Part shown: piece after piece, positions 6,802 to 15,624 of the stretch
How positions within the stretch are numbered: the stretch's first letter is position 1
How the letters are laid out: every line of letters begins with the position of its first letter
Assembly: GCA_003153055.1 (NCBI GenBank)
Contig: PMBV01000390.1
Location: forward strand, 498-22,742
Direction: 5' to 3'
Length of the DNA stretch: 22,245 nt
DNA from: Myxococcales bacterium
GTDB taxonomy: Bacteria > Myxococcota > Myxococcia > Myxococcales > Myxococcaceae
Translations under genes and position numbers: made by a program
Notes under the pieces: model-generated
What the model saw: only the letters and a program-made list of their open reading frames with translations
Databases searched by the model: none
What the model was told of the DNA's origin: nothing

Positions 6802-7650
6802 TTACCGGTGATGGCCCTTTTCCACGGGCGCTCCGGAAAGCTGCACTGCCACCCACGTCGGTCGAGACCGGTTGTCCAACCGGATGACCTCCGCCCTCAG
6901 CGCGCGGGCATCGAGCTCCGCGCGCACCTTCTCGAGCCGCTGGAGCTTGGGCTCCAGATCTCCGGCTCCCAGGTGCACCTCTTGCCCGTCCATCGTGACG
7001 ACCGTCACTTCGTCGAGCTCGACGTGCACTTCGCTCAAATCGCTCTTCTTCTGGCCCGAGAGCCGTCGGTACGCGTCGATGACGCTGACCGCCCGGCCCA
7101 GCCCCTCCACCACCCGCGCTCGGTCGCCGCTGAAGTCCTCCCGGTCGACCCCGGTGACCAGCGGCAGGTCGAGCTCGTCGGTCACCGTGGCCCGCTTGAA
7201 GGGCTCGCCGCCCTCGTCGACCAGGTACAGCTCGCCCAGCGCCAGGAGCGCCACCGCTTGGTGCTCCTCCAGCTCCACCACGACGCGCGACGGCAGCTCG
7301 CGATGAACCCTGACCTGCCTCACCCAGGGGTGCGTCGACAGGGCTCGCTCCACCGCGTCGACATCGAGCGAGAGCAGGTTCACCCCCATGGGCAGGTGCC
7401 CCAGGCGAGCCACCTCGGCCTCGGTGGCGTGATGCGCACCTCGAACGACCAGCGCCTTGAGCGCGAAAGACTCCGCGGTGCTCGCCCACTGCCAGCCCAC
7501 GTAGCTCGCCACCACCAGGCTCACCGAGAACAGCACCGCCACCAGCACCTTCAGCACGAGCGGCCCGTGCGCCCGCGCAGTGGCCTTGAGCTCGCCAGTC
7601 CTCTTGGCAAGGTCCACTCGTCGTCGATTTCGCTTCGGGCGCAGGAACAT
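6802..7650 (-). CDS. ftsQ: Cell division protein FtsQ
   Basis: A 282-residue bitopic protein that links cytoplasmic and periplasmic parts of the divisome and binds FtsB/FtsL. It has a basic cytoplasmic tail (residues 1-29, rich in Arg and Lys), one transmembrane helix at about 31-52, a POTRA domain at about 61-131 (ALKALVVRG to VVVELEEH, with HPWVRQVRVHRELP) and a FtsQ-type beta domain to the end. The start is uncertain: ATG 7650 is used here, but GTG 7662 is in frame and overlaps a TGA in another frame (GTGA). Neither has a good ribosome binding site. Unlike most genes of the cluster it is not close to its upstream neighbour; the 286-bp gap to murC holds a large palindrome. Confidence 0.93.
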   Translation of the reverse strand: MFLRPKRNRRRVDLAKRTGELKATARAHGPLVLKVLVAVLFSVSLVVASYVGWQWASTAESFALKALVVRGAHHATEAEVARLGHLPMGVNLLSLDVDAVERALSTHPWVRQVRVHRELPSRVVVELEEHQAVALLALGELYLVDEGGEPFKRATVTDELDLPLVTGVDREDFSGDRARVVEGLGRAVSVIDAYRRLSGQKKSDLSEVHVELDEVTVVTMDGQEVHLGAGDLEPKLQRLEKVRAELDARALRAEVIRLDNRSRPTWVAVQLSGAPVEKGHHR

Positions 7651-7747
7651 GATGGTCGTCACGCGGGTGGTGCGTGAATGTGCTCCATCGTCGGGGCGGA
7701 ATGCGGGTCGGGCAAATTTCTGGCTACAAAGACGTGGCTGTAGCGGC

Positions 7748-7935
7748 CGCTAGAGCGTCGAACAGGTTGCCCGACCGTCGCGAGGCGAGCGAGACCGAAG
7801 CGAGCCGGGCACCCGAGCGACGAGCACCGGAGCTGTGCCGTTGGGCCCAGTGAGGAGCGGAGGAGAGAGGCTGCCCGGCGCAGCGAGAGGATCGTTCGCC
7901 GCAGCAGGTTGGGCGACCTGTTCGGCGCTCGAGCG
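7748..7935. repeat. 188-bp imperfect palindromic element between murC and ftsQ
   Basis: Terminal arms at 7748-7776 and 7907-7935 are complementary at 25 of 29 positions; the core contains CGAACAGGT and ACCTGTTCG. Two inner stems continue the fold: 7784-7792 with 7892-7900 (8 of 9 pairs) and 7804-7811 with 7872-7879 (GCCGGGCA / TGCCCGGC, perfect). The right end stops one base short of the murC stop codon. It codes for no recognised protein and looks like a miniature inverted-repeat element or a structured RNA. No target-site duplication is obvious to me. Confidence 0.65.
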
Positions 7936-7936
7936 C

Positions 7937-9349
7937 TCACGACGCAGCTCCCAGGGCGTGGAGCAGCTCGGGCCCGGTGTTGGTGATGTCGCCCGCGCCC
8001 AGCGTCAAGACGATGTCACCGCTCTTGAGCCGAGGGAGCAGCGCCTTGACCAGCTCGGAGCGCCGCTCGACATGGGTGACGTCACGGTGGCCGAAGGCAC
8101 GAATGCCCTCGCACAGCGTCTCGGCGCTCACCCCCTCGATGGGCTCTTCTCCGGCCCCGTAGATGCCGGTGAGGAAGAGGAGGTCAGCGTCGTTGAAGGC
8201 CGAGAGAAAGTCCTCGAACAGGTCGTGGGTGCGGCTGAACCGATGGGGCTGGAACGCCACCACCAGCCGGCGCCCGAAGGCCCGGCGCGCTCCGGCGAGC
8301 GTGGCGCGAACCTCGGCTGGGTGGTGGCCGTAGTCGTCGACCACCGTGATGCCATTGGCCTCGCCACGCACGGTGAAGCGCCGCTGGACCCCGGCGAATT
8401 CGGCCAGCGCCACCCGCACCGTGTCGAGGGGAATGTCGAGCTCGTCGGCCACGGCGATGACGGCCAGGGCGTTCATCGCGTTGTGAGCACCCACCATGCG
8501 CACCGTGAAGTCGCCCAGGTCTTCGTCGCGGCGGAAGGCGCGAAACCGGGTGGCGAAGCCGTCGAGCGCGATGCCCTCGAGGCGGTAGTCGGCGGCGTGG
8601 GAGCTCCCGTAGGTGACGGCCCGCTTCTCGAGGCGCGGCAGCAGGGCCTGCACGTTGGGGTGATCGATGCACACCACGTCGAGCCCGTAGAACGGCACCC
8701 GGTTCAAGAAGCCGGTGAAGGCGTCTTTGAGGGCATCGAGCGTGTGGTAGTGATCCATGTGCTCGGGGTCGATGTTGGTGACCACCGCGATCGACGGGTG
8801 CAAGTGCAGGAAGCTGCCGTCGCTCTCGTCGGCCTCCACCACCATGAGATCGCTCTTGCCGACCTTGGCGTTGGAGCCCAGGACATTCACCTTGCCCCCC
8901 ACCACCGCCGTGGGGTCGAGGCCGGCGGCCGCCAGCACCGTCGCCACCATCGAGGTGGTGGTCGTCTTGCCGTGCGAGCCGGCGATGGCCACCGCGTACT
9001 TGAGCCGCATGAGCTCGGCCAGCATCTCGGCCCGGGGAATGACCGGAATCTTCCGCCGCCGGGCCCCCACGACCTCGGGGTTGTCCCGCTTCACCGCCGA
9101 CGAGATGACGACGACGTCGACGTCGACCACGTTCTCTTCGCGATGGCCGACCTGGCAGCGCGCGCCGAGAGAGACGAGCCGTCGAGTGAGCTCCGACTCC
9201 TTCAGGTCGGACCCCGAGACCTGGTAGCCCAGGTTGAGCAGCACCTCGGCAATGCCAGACATGCCGATGCCTCCGATGCCCACGAAGTGCACGCGCGCGG
9301 CGTGGCGAGTCTTGAACCGGCTGGCCAGCGGAGGTGGGGGCAGAATCAT
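7937..9349 (-). CDS. murC: UDP-N-acetylmuramate--L-alanine ligase MurC
   Basis: A 470-residue cytoplasmic ligase that joins the first amino acid, L-alanine, to UDP-MurNAc with ATP. The N-terminal UDP-binding domain has [12 protein letters not shown] at about 21-32. The central ATPase domain has the P-loop [11 protein letters not shown] at 124-134 and [11 protein letters not shown]. The C-terminal domain has [12 protein letters not shown] and FQPHRFSRT. The start is ATG 9349, overlapping the murG stop by four bases (ATGA), with GGAG about eight bases upstream. A longer open frame to 9418 only repeats murG sequence in another frame. In many relatives murB and ddl follow; here the next gene is ftsQ. 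Confidence 0.97.
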   Translation of the reverse strand: MILPPPPLASRFKTRHAARVHFVGIGGIGMSGIAEVLLNLGYQVSGSDLKESELTRRLVSLGARCQVGHREENVVDVDVVVISSAVKRDNPEVVGARRRKIPVIPRAEMLAELMRLKYAVAIAGSHGKTTTTSMVATVLAAAGLDPTAVVGGKVNVLGSNAKVGKSDLMVVEADESDGSFLHLHPSIAVVTNIDPEHMDHYHTLDALKDAFTGFLNRVPFYGLDVVCIDHPNVQALLPRLEKRAVTYGSSHAADYRLEGIALDGFATRFRAFRRDEDLGDFTVRMVGAHNAMNALAVIAVADELDIPLDTVRVALAEFAGVQRRFTVRGEANGITVVDDYGHHPAEVRATLAGARRAFGRRLVVAFQPHRFSRTHDLFEDFLSAFNDADLLFLTGIYGAGEEPIEGVSAETLCEGIRAFGHRDVTHVERRSELVKALLPRLKSGDIVLTLGAGDITNTGPELLHALGAAS

Positions 9350-10497
9350 GGACGGCTCTCCTTCGACGGGGGCCGCAGCGGTGTGCCGGTGCGGGGTTGG
9401 CCAGTGAGCACACCCCACCGCTCGAGGCAGAGTTGGCTCAACACGTTGGCGATCTCTCCCGCGGCCTCGGGGCGCCCGAGGAGCCCCGCCGCCCGCTGCA
9501 TCTCGCCGAGCTTCGCCGGGTCGTTCTTGAGCTCGCGAATCGTCTTGGCCAACAGCTCGCCGGTGAGCTCCTCTTCGCGGAGCATCTTCGCGGCGCCCGC
9601 GTCGACCAGGGCCATGGCGTTGACCGTCTGATGGTCATCGGTGGCATGGGGGAACGGCACGAGGATCGACGCCTTCTTGCAGACGGTGAGCTCGGCCAGC
9701 GTGGTGGCGCCAGCGCGGCAGACGACGAGGTCGGCCCCGAGGTACGCGGTGGACATGTCTTCGATGAACTCGCACACCTGGGCATCGAAGCCGCTGCCGG
9801 CGTAGGCCTTCTGCACCGTCTCCAGGTCGCCCGCCCCCGTCTGGTGGACGATGCACAGCTCGCCCTTGAGATCGGCCAGGTACGGCAGCGCCTCGAGCAT
9901 GCGGCGGTTGAGGCCCCGGGCGCCCAGGGAGCCTCCGAACACGAGCACGGTGAAGGTCTTGTGCCGATCTCTGGGGCGCAGAAAGTTCTCGAGCAGGCCC
10001 CGCCGAATGGGGTTGCCCAGCAGGTGGGCGTTGTCGTTGGGAAAGAAGGCCCGCGCCGCGTCGAAGCTGACGAAGGCCGCGTCGACGATGCGGCCCAGGA
10101 GGCGGTTGGTGAGCCCGGCCAGGGCGTTCTGCTCCTGCACCGCGGTGGGAATACGCATCAGCCACGCGGCCAGCACCACCGGCCCAGACGAGTACCCGCC
10201 CACGCCGACCACCACGTCGGGGCTGTAGCGCCACAGCAGCGACACGGCCGAGGTGAAGGACAGAGGGAGCGTCGCCAGCCCGAGCATCAGCTTCCAGGGG
10301 CCCATGCCCTTGAGGCCGCGCGACGTGATGGCCTCGAAGACGAAGCCGTTCTGGGGAACGACGCGGGCCTCGAGGCCTCGGTGGGTGCCCACGAAGACGA
10401 CGTCGTTCTCGGGGTGCCGCGAGACGACCTCTTCAGCCAGAGCGATGCCGGGGAACAGGTGACCCCCGGTGCCTCCGCCAGCGATCATCACCCTCAC
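9346..10497 (-). CDS. murG: UDP-GlcNAc:lipid I GlcNAc transferase MurG
   Basis: A 383-residue GT-B glycosyltransferase that adds GlcNAc to lipid I to make lipid II on the inner face of the membrane. The start GTG 10497 gives [17 protein letters not shown], the standard N-terminus with the GGGTGGH loop at 7-13, and overlaps the ftsW stop by four bases (GTGA). An internal ATG at 10488 is less likely. The lipid-binding side has GVGGYSSGP. The UDP-GlcNAc site shows [11 protein letters not shown], then RAGATTLAE and [14 protein letters not shown]. The middle position of RAGATTLAE is Thr where Ser is more common, a mild change. Confidence 0.97.
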   Translation of the reverse strand: MRVMIAGGGTGGHLFPGIALAEEVVSRHPENDVVFVGTHRGLEARVVPQNGFVFEAITSRGLKGMGPWKLMLGLATLPLSFTSAVSLLWRYSPDVVVGVGGYSSGPVVLAAWLMRIPTAVQEQNALAGLTNRLLGRIVDAAFVSFDAARAFFPNDNAHLLGNPIRRGLLENFLRPRDRHKTFTVLVFGGSLGARGLNRRMLEALPYLADLKGELCIVHQTGAGDLETVQKAYAGSGFDAQVCEFIEDMSTAYLGADLVVCRAGATTLAELTVCKKASILVPFPHATDDHQTVNAMALVDAGAAKMLREEELTGELLAKTIRELKNDPAKLGEMQRAAGLLGRPEAAGEIANVLSQLCLERWGVLTGQPRTGTPLRPPSKESRP

Positions 10498-11660
10498 GCG
10501 AGGACTCCCGAACGCAGCACCGCGTCGGGGCGGCTCTTGGTGGCCCGTGCTCGGCGCTGCCCACCCTCGGCGGCGCCGCTGACCGACAACAACAATCCAG
10601 CCGCCCCCATCAGCATGATGAGCGAGGTGCCGCCATACGAGACGAAGGGCAAGGTGAGGCCCTTGGTCGGCAACAGCCCCATCGAGACCCCCATGTTGAC
10701 GATGGCCTGAAAGCCGATGAGCGCTGTCAGCCCCAGCCCGAGGTAGGTGCCGAACGGCTCCTTGGCGTTGAGCGAGGCCCTGACGCCGCGCCACAGCACG
10801 ATGGCGTAGAGGAGAATCAACGCCGCGGCGCCGATGAGCCCCAGCTCTTCACCGATGATGGCGAAGATGAAGTCGGTGTGGGCCTCGGGCAGGTAGAAGA
10901 GCTTCTGCCGGCCGTCGCCCAGCCCCAGGCCAGTGACGCCGCCGCTCCCGATGGACATCAGCGACTCGGTCAACTGGTAGCCCGAGCCCCGCTGATGGGC
11001 CCAGGGGTCGAGGTAGGCAAAGATTCGCTCCATGCGGTACTTGGAGTTGGCGACCACGGTGTAACCGAAGACCACCGCGATCAACACCGAGCCCACCAGG
11101 TACGAGAGGCGAGCACCGGCGGCGAACAGCATCACGAACATGAGGAACAACAGAGACACCGAGCTTCCGAAGTCGGGCTCGAGCATGCAGAGGAGCACCA
11201 GGACCCCGGCGATGCCCACGTGCGGCAAGAAGCCGATGGAAAAGCTCTTCATCTTCTCTTGCTTCTTGGCCAGCGAGTACGCCAGGTAGATGACCCAGGC
11301 GACCTTGGCGACCTCGGCCGGTTGCATCGACACCCCGGGCACGCGGATCCACCGGCGGGCCCCACCGACCACGGTGCCGACGCCCGGAATCAGCACGGCC
11401 ACCAGGAGCACGATGGTCAGGAGCAGCGCGGGGTAAGCGAGCCTGGCCATTCGCCGGTAGCCGATCTTCATGGCCGCGGCCATGGCGAAGAGCCCGAGGC
11501 CCGCGGCGACCGCCTGCCGCTTCAAGAAGTAGAAGCTGTCGCCCAGCTTCTCGTGGGCCGTGATGGCCGAGGCGCTGTACACCATCACCAGGCCGAAGCC
11601 GACCAGGGCCAGCACCGCGAACAGGAGCACCGGATCGTACGCGAGGCGCTTGTCGGTCAT
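10494..11660 (-). CDS. ftsW: Septal peptidoglycan glycosyltransferase FtsW (SEDS)
   Basis: A 388-residue integral membrane protein with about ten transmembrane helices. FtsW polymerises lipid II at the septum together with its FtsI partner. SEDS features are clear: GLVMVYSAS in the first helix (23-31), GARRWIRVPG at 100-109, QPAEVAK at 113-119, a large periplasmic loop with GSGYQLTESLMSIGSGG (225-241) and PEAHTDFIF at 258-266, whose Asp is the putative catalytic residue by comparison with E. coli FtsW. The end has PFVSYGGTSL. The start is ATG 11660, overlapping the murD stop by four bases (ATGA). Confidence 0.96.
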   Translation of the reverse strand: MTDKRLAYDPVLLFAVLALVGFGLVMVYSASAITAHEKLGDSFYFLKRQAVAAGLGLFAMAAAMKIGYRRMARLAYPALLLTIVLLVAVLIPGVGTVVGGARRWIRVPGVSMQPAEVAKVAWVIYLAYSLAKKQEKMKSFSIGFLPHVGIAGVLVLLCMLEPDFGSSVSLLFLMFVMLFAAGARLSYLVGSVLIAVVFGYTVVANSKYRMERIFAYLDPWAHQRGSGYQLTESLMSIGSGGVTGLGLGDGRQKLFYLPEAHTDFIFAIIGEELGLIGAAALILLYAIVLWRGVRASLNAKEPFGTYLGLGLTALIGFQAIVNMGVSMGLLPTKGLTLPFVSYGGTSLIMLMGAAGLLLSVSGAAEGGQRRARATKSRPDAVLRSGVLA

Positions 11661-13030
11661 GGCTGCTCCGTGGGAGTGAGGGCGCGCACCAGCGCCTTGA
11701 AGACGTCGCCGCGGTGCTCGAAGTGCTGAAACTGATCGTACGACGCACACGCCGGTGAGAGCAGGACCGTGTCTCCGCCCTTGGCCAGTCGGCGAGCGGT
11801 GGCCACGGCGACCTCGAGCGTCTCACAGGCGTTGACGTCGCAGACCGAGCGGAACGCCTCGGCCAGCAGCGGCGCGTCCTTGCCGATGGTGAGCACGCCC
11901 CGCACCTTGCCCTTGGCCGCCTCGACCAGCGGCGTGTAGGGCGCGCCCTTCCCCTTGCCCCCGGCGATGAGCCAGATGCGCCCGGCCAGCGCCTGGAGCG
12001 CCACCAGCGAGGAGTCGACGTTGGTGGCCTTGGAGTCGTTGATCCACTCCACGCCCTCGAGTTCGCGCACCGACTCGAGGCGATGGGCCAACCCGGGGAA
12101 GCTGTCGAGCCCCCGCTGGATCGCCTCGGCCGAGGCGCCGGCGAGGTGCGCCATGAGCGAGGCGGCCATGGCGTTCTCGAGGTTGTGGGCCCCGCGGAGC
12201 GCTCGGCTCGTCACTGAGAAGGCCTGGGGGCCCCGAGAGACGAACGAGAACGTCTCGCCGCTGCCCACCGCGAGGCCGGTGAGACCGGGGTTGGTACGCT
12301 CGGCATCTCGGGTGAAGCCGTACACCGGCACCTTGGCTCCGCGCGAGAGGTCTCGGACCCGCGGATCGTCGACGTTCACCACCGCGAAACCGCCAGCGGG
12401 CTGGTTCGAGAAGATGCGGGCCTTGGCCGCTCCGTATGCGTCGAGGGTGGGGTAGCGATCCAGGTGATCCGGGGTGAGGTTCAAGATCGCGGCCCCGTCG
12501 AACCTCGCGTCGATGAGGCCCTCGAGCTGAAACGACGACAGCTCGATGACGTGCATGGCGTAGGGAGGCGTCTGGGGCTCTTCATAGGCGAGCGTGAAGG
12601 GCACACCGAGGTTGCCTCCGACGAAGGTCCTCAGGCCCTGCTGGCGCATGAGCTCGCCCAGGAGCGCCGTGGTGGTGCTCTTTCCGTTGGTGCCGGTGAC
12701 GCCGAGAATGGGCCCCGCGCCCTTCGGCAGGGTGCGCCAGGCGAGCTCGATCTCTCCGTACACGGGCACCCCGGCCTGCCGAGCCTGGGCCACCTCGGGC
12801 CTTGACAGCGGGACGCCAGGGCTCACCACCACCGCGTCGGCGCCCCGAAAGAAGTCGCCAGGCAGGGGCCCCAGCGCGAGCGAGAACCGGGCATCGGACG
12901 ACGGGGCGCTCGCTTGGGGATTCTCGTCGAAGCCACGGACGGTGGCCCCTCGGTTGAGGAGCAGCCGCGCCGCCGCGGTGCCGCTCTTGCCCATGCCGAT
13001 GACGACGACGGTCTTCCCTTGAAACGACAT
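11657..13030 (-). CDS. murD: UDP-MurNAc-L-Ala--D-glutamate ligase MurD
   Basis: A 457-residue cytoplasmic ATP-dependent ligase that adds D-glutamate, the second residue of the stem peptide. The N-terminal Rossmann-like domain starts with VVVIGMGKSGTAAARLL (8-24). The ATP P-loop is GVTGTNGKSTTTAL at 110-123. The central domain has HVIELSSFQLE and LTPDHLDRY, and the C-terminal domain has WINDSKATN and IAGGKGKG. ATG 13030 has GAGGT six bases upstream and lies three bases after the mraY stop. Confidence 0.97.
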   Translation of the reverse strand: MSFQGKTVVVIGMGKSGTAAARLLLNRGATVRGFDENPQASAPSSDARFSLALGPLPGDFFRGADAVVVSPGVPLSRPEVAQARQAGVPVYGEIELAWRTLPKGAGPILGVTGTNGKSTTTALLGELMRQQGLRTFVGGNLGVPFTLAYEEPQTPPYAMHVIELSSFQLEGLIDARFDGAAILNLTPDHLDRYPTLDAYGAAKARIFSNQPAGGFAVVNVDDPRVRDLSRGAKVPVYGFTRDAERTNPGLTGLAVGSGETFSFVSRGPQAFSVTSRALRGAHNLENAMAASLMAHLAGASAEAIQRGLDSFPGLAHRLESVRELEGVEWINDSKATNVDSSLVALQALAGRIWLIAGGKGKGAPYTPLVEAAKGKVRGVLTIGKDAPLLAEAFRSVCDVNACETLEVAVATARRLAKGGDTVLLSPACASYDQFQHFEHRGDVFKALVRALTPTEQP

Positions 13031-13033
13031 TGC

Positions 13034-14203
13034 TTACCTCAGCTTGAGGGACCCGAGCGCCACGCCGCCCAGGAGCACCGAGACGATCCAGAAACGAATG
13101 ACGATCTTCGTCTCAGACATGCCCGACTTCTCGTAGTGGTGATGGAGCGGGGCCATCTTAAACACCCGCTTCCCGGTGGACTTGAAGCTGACCACCTGCA
13201 CCACCACCGACAAGAGCTCGGCCAAGAAGACGCCGTTGATGATCGCGCTGATGAGCTCGTTCTTGCTCAGCATGGCCACCGAGCCCAAGGCGCCGCCCAA
13301 GGCCAGCGAGCCCACGTCGCCCATGAAGACGCTCGCCGGGTAGGCGTTGAACCAGAGGAAGCTGATGCCCGCCCCGACGATGGCGGCGCAGAAGACGGCC
13401 AGCTCGGCGCCGCCCTCGACCTTGGTGATGCCGAGGTACTCGTAGACCGGCACGGCCACGGTCTGCCGCACGCCGTTGACGACCGCGAAGTCGGCCACCG
13501 CCAGGGTGGTGCCAGCGACGTAGCAGAGCACCGTGAACACCAGGGCGGCGATCATGGTCGGGGCGATGGCCAGGCCGTCGAGCCCGTCGGTGAGGTTGAC
13601 CGCGTGAGAGGTGCCCACCACCACGACCCAGGCGAAGGCCACGTAGAACCAGCCCAGGTCGGGGTGGAGCCGGTGCGTCGGCACGAAGGGCACGGTGAGG
13701 TGCGTGTCGATGAGCAGGTGCGGGCCACCGGGGCCCCACTCGCACATCAGCCCGAACACGCCGACCAAGAAGAAGGCGGTCTGGAGGAGGATCTTGTAGC
13801 GGCCCGACAGCCCCTTGGAGTTGCGCTTGGAGAGTTTGAGCCAGTCGTCGAGGAAGCCGGTGAAGCCGAAGGCCAAGGTCCACAACAGCGCCGTCAGCAC
13901 CACCCGGCTCTTCAGGTCGGCGAACAAGAGCGTGCCGAAGAAGATGCCGAGGAGAATCAGGCTGCCGCCCAGGGTCGGGGTGCCCTTCTTCTTCTGGTGC
14001 GACTCCGGGGTGTCCTCGCGCACGTTCGACTGGCCGTGCTGGGCCGTTCTCAGCATCTCGATGAGCCGCGGCCCCAGCACCATGCCCAGCACCAGCGACG
14101 CCACGCCGGCGGCGATGATGCGAAAGGTCGGGTAGCGGAGAAAGTTGAGGTACCGCGCCCACTCAGGGTCGGCCTTGAGCCACTCGTAGACGAGAAACAG
14201 CAT
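13034..14203 (-). CDS. mraY: Phospho-MurNAc-pentapeptide transferase MraY
   Basis: A 389-residue, ten-helix membrane enzyme that transfers phospho-MurNAc-pentapeptide from UDP to undecaprenyl phosphate, giving lipid I. Conserved parts are GTPTLGGSLIL (74-84), the Asp pair FLDDWLKLSKRNSKGL (117-132), NLTDGLDGLA (203-212), FMGDVGSLALGG (293-304, a Mg-binding and catalytic region) and PLHHHYEKSG (352-361). Length is close to the usual 360, with a slightly longer segment at about 160-190. The start ATG 14203 follows the murF stop by one base (TGACATG). Confidence 0.97.
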   Translation of the reverse strand: MLFLVYEWLKADPEWARYLNFLRYPTFRIIAAGVASLVLGMVLGPRLIEMLRTAQHGQSNVREDTPESHQKKKGTPTLGGSLILLGIFFGTLLFADLKSRVVLTALLWTLAFGFTGFLDDWLKLSKRNSKGLSGRYKILLQTAFFLVGVFGLMCEWGPGGPHLLIDTHLTVPFVPTHRLHPDLGWFYVAFAWVVVVGTSHAVNLTDGLDGLAIAPTMIAALVFTVLCYVAGTTLAVADFAVVNGVRQTVAVPVYEYLGITKVEGGAELAVFCAAIVGAGISFLWFNAYPASVFMGDVGSLALGGALGSVAMLSKNELISAIINGVFLAELLSVVVQVVSFKSTGKRVFKMAPLHHHYEKSGMSETKIVIRFWIVSVLLGGVALGSLKLR

Positions 14204-14204
14204 G

Positions 14205-15605
14205 TCAGGGGGCGCCTCCAGACGCCTCAGCGAGGAGGGCGTCGACGACTCGCTCGAGCCGCATGCCCCGGCTGGCCTTCACCAGTACGACATCACCTGG
14301 CCTCAGCATGGGCTTGAGCCAGCCCACCAAAGCCTGTGGGTCATCGAAGTGCGCCGCGGCGTCGCCCAGGCGCACCCGGGCGCGCTCGAAGGCCGCGGCT
14401 GACCGAGGGCCGAGGAACGCGGCCCGCGCGGCACGGGCGCCGGCAGCCTCACCGAGCGCCAGATGGGCCGAGGCCTCCTCGGCGCCCAGCTCGAGCATGT
14501 CTCCCAGCACCGCCACCGCCCGGCCCCCCGGCGCGAGCTGAGCCAGGGTCTCGAGCGCCGCGGCCATCGACGCCGGGTTGGCGTTGTAGCAGTCATCGAT
14601 GAGGGTGGTGCCGCCTGGGCCGGCCCTCAGCTCGAGGCGACCGTGGGCGGCCGTGGCGGCCTCGAGGCCTCGTTGGCACTCGAAGGGCGTGTAGCCCAGC
14701 GCCAGCGCCAGGGCGAAGGCGCCGGTGGCATTCATGGCGTTGTGCTCGCCGACCAGCGCGAGCTTCACCTCACTGGCCTTGCCCCGGTACACGATGCGGA
14801 GCTCGAGGCCCGCGCTGCCACGACTCTCGACCCGCTCGAGCCGAACATCAGCCGTGGGCGCCCGCCCGAAGGTCAGCACGCTCGAGGTGAGCCCCCGGGC
14901 CTCCCTCACCACCCGCGGGTCGTCGAGGTTCACCACGGCCGTTCCGGTCGGGCCCAGCCCCCAGAACAGCTCAGCCTTGGCCCTGGCCACTGCCTCGATG
15001 GAGCCCAACCCCGCGAGGTGGGCCGGCTGCACCACGGTGATGAGTCCGGCGTTGGGCCGGGCGATGTCCGTGAGGCGGCGGATCTCCTGGGGCCGGTTCA
15101 TGCCCATCTCGACCACGGCGGCCCGGTGACTCGGCTCGAGGCGGAACAGCGTCAGGGGCACGCCGACCTCGTTGTTGAGGTTCCCCTCGGTCTTCAGGGC
15201 TGGCCCTCGCATGCCGAGGATCGACGCCACCAGCTCCTTGGTCGTCGTCTTCCCGTTCGAGCCGGTGACGGCCCCCACTGGGACCTTGAACCGATCGCGG
15301 TGAAAGCGCGCCAGCCCACCCAAGGCCTGGAGCGTGTCCTTCACCTCGAAGATGGCGACGTGGGCCGCGGCGACAGGAGCCACCCGCCCCCGTTCGACCA
15401 CCAGCCCAGCAGCCCCAGCCTCGACGGCGCCGCCGAGGAAGTCGTGGGCGTCGAAGCGCTCTCCCTTCAAGGCGACGAAGAGGCAGTCTTTCGTCACCCG
15501 CCGGCTGTCGGTGGAGATCGCCGCGTACGAGGCACGAGCTCCCGCGCGGCCCCCCTGCGCTTGGGTCGCCTGCCGCACTTGGTCATCAGAGAAACGCACC
15601 ACCAT
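14205..15605 (-). CDS. murF: UDP-MurNAc-tripeptide--D-Ala-D-Ala ligase MurF
   Basis: A 466-residue ligase that adds D-alanyl-D-alanine to complete the pentapeptide precursor. The N-terminal domain has STDSRRVTKDCLFVALKGER (31-50). The ATPase has GAVTGSNGKTTTKEL at 111-125 and VVEMGMNRPQEI. The C-terminal domain has LIDDCYNANPASM and AVLGDMLELG, all typical of MurF. The start is ATG 15605 with GGAG seven bases upstream, 19 bp after murE. The dipeptide substrate needs a Ddl ligase, which is not encoded in the window. Confidence 0.97.
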   Translation of the reverse strand: MVVRFSDDQVRQATQAQGGRAGARASYAAISTDSRRVTKDCLFVALKGERFDAHDFLGGAVEAGAAGLVVERGRVAPVAAAHVAIFEVKDTLQALGGLARFHRDRFKVPVGAVTGSNGKTTTKELVASILGMRGPALKTEGNLNNEVGVPLTLFRLEPSHRAAVVEMGMNRPQEIRRLTDIARPNAGLITVVQPAHLAGLGSIEAVARAKAELFWGLGPTGTAVVNLDDPRVVREARGLTSSVLTFGRAPTADVRLERVESRGSAGLELRIVYRGKASEVKLALVGEHNAMNATGAFALALALGYTPFECQRGLEAATAAHGRLELRAGPGGTTLIDDCYNANPASMAAALETLAQLAPGGRAVAVLGDMLELGAEEASAHLALGEAAGARAARAAFLGPRSAAAFERARVRLGDAAAHFDDPQALVGWLKPMLRPGDVVLVKASRGMRLERVVDALLAEASGGAP

Positions 15606-15624
15606 GCCGCGCTCCGAAAAAGAC

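Noticed and set aside
5616..6887. 423-codon plus-strand frame opposite ftsA
   Set aside because: Antisense to ftsA, rich in Asp/His/Val, no recognisable protein family.
7651..7747. Internal promoter for ftsQAZ
   Set aside because: The best pair on the minus strand (TTGCCC, 17 bp, GACGAT) matches consensus too poorly to report as a feature.
7835..9631. 598-codon open frame on the plus strand opposite murC
   Set aside because: It is antisense to a certain murC and the start of murG, has Arg/His/Gly/Val-rich composition and no recognisable domain. It is a by-product of high G+C at third codon positions.
9346..10794. murG with about 100 extra N-terminal codons
   Set aside because: The extension overlaps ftsW out of frame, whereas the GTG at 10497 gives the standard MurG start and a GTGA overlap.
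12914..14317. 467-codon plus-strand frame opposite murD/mraY
   Set aside because: Antisense to certain genes, repetitive His/Glu/Gly composition, no ribosome binding site or family.
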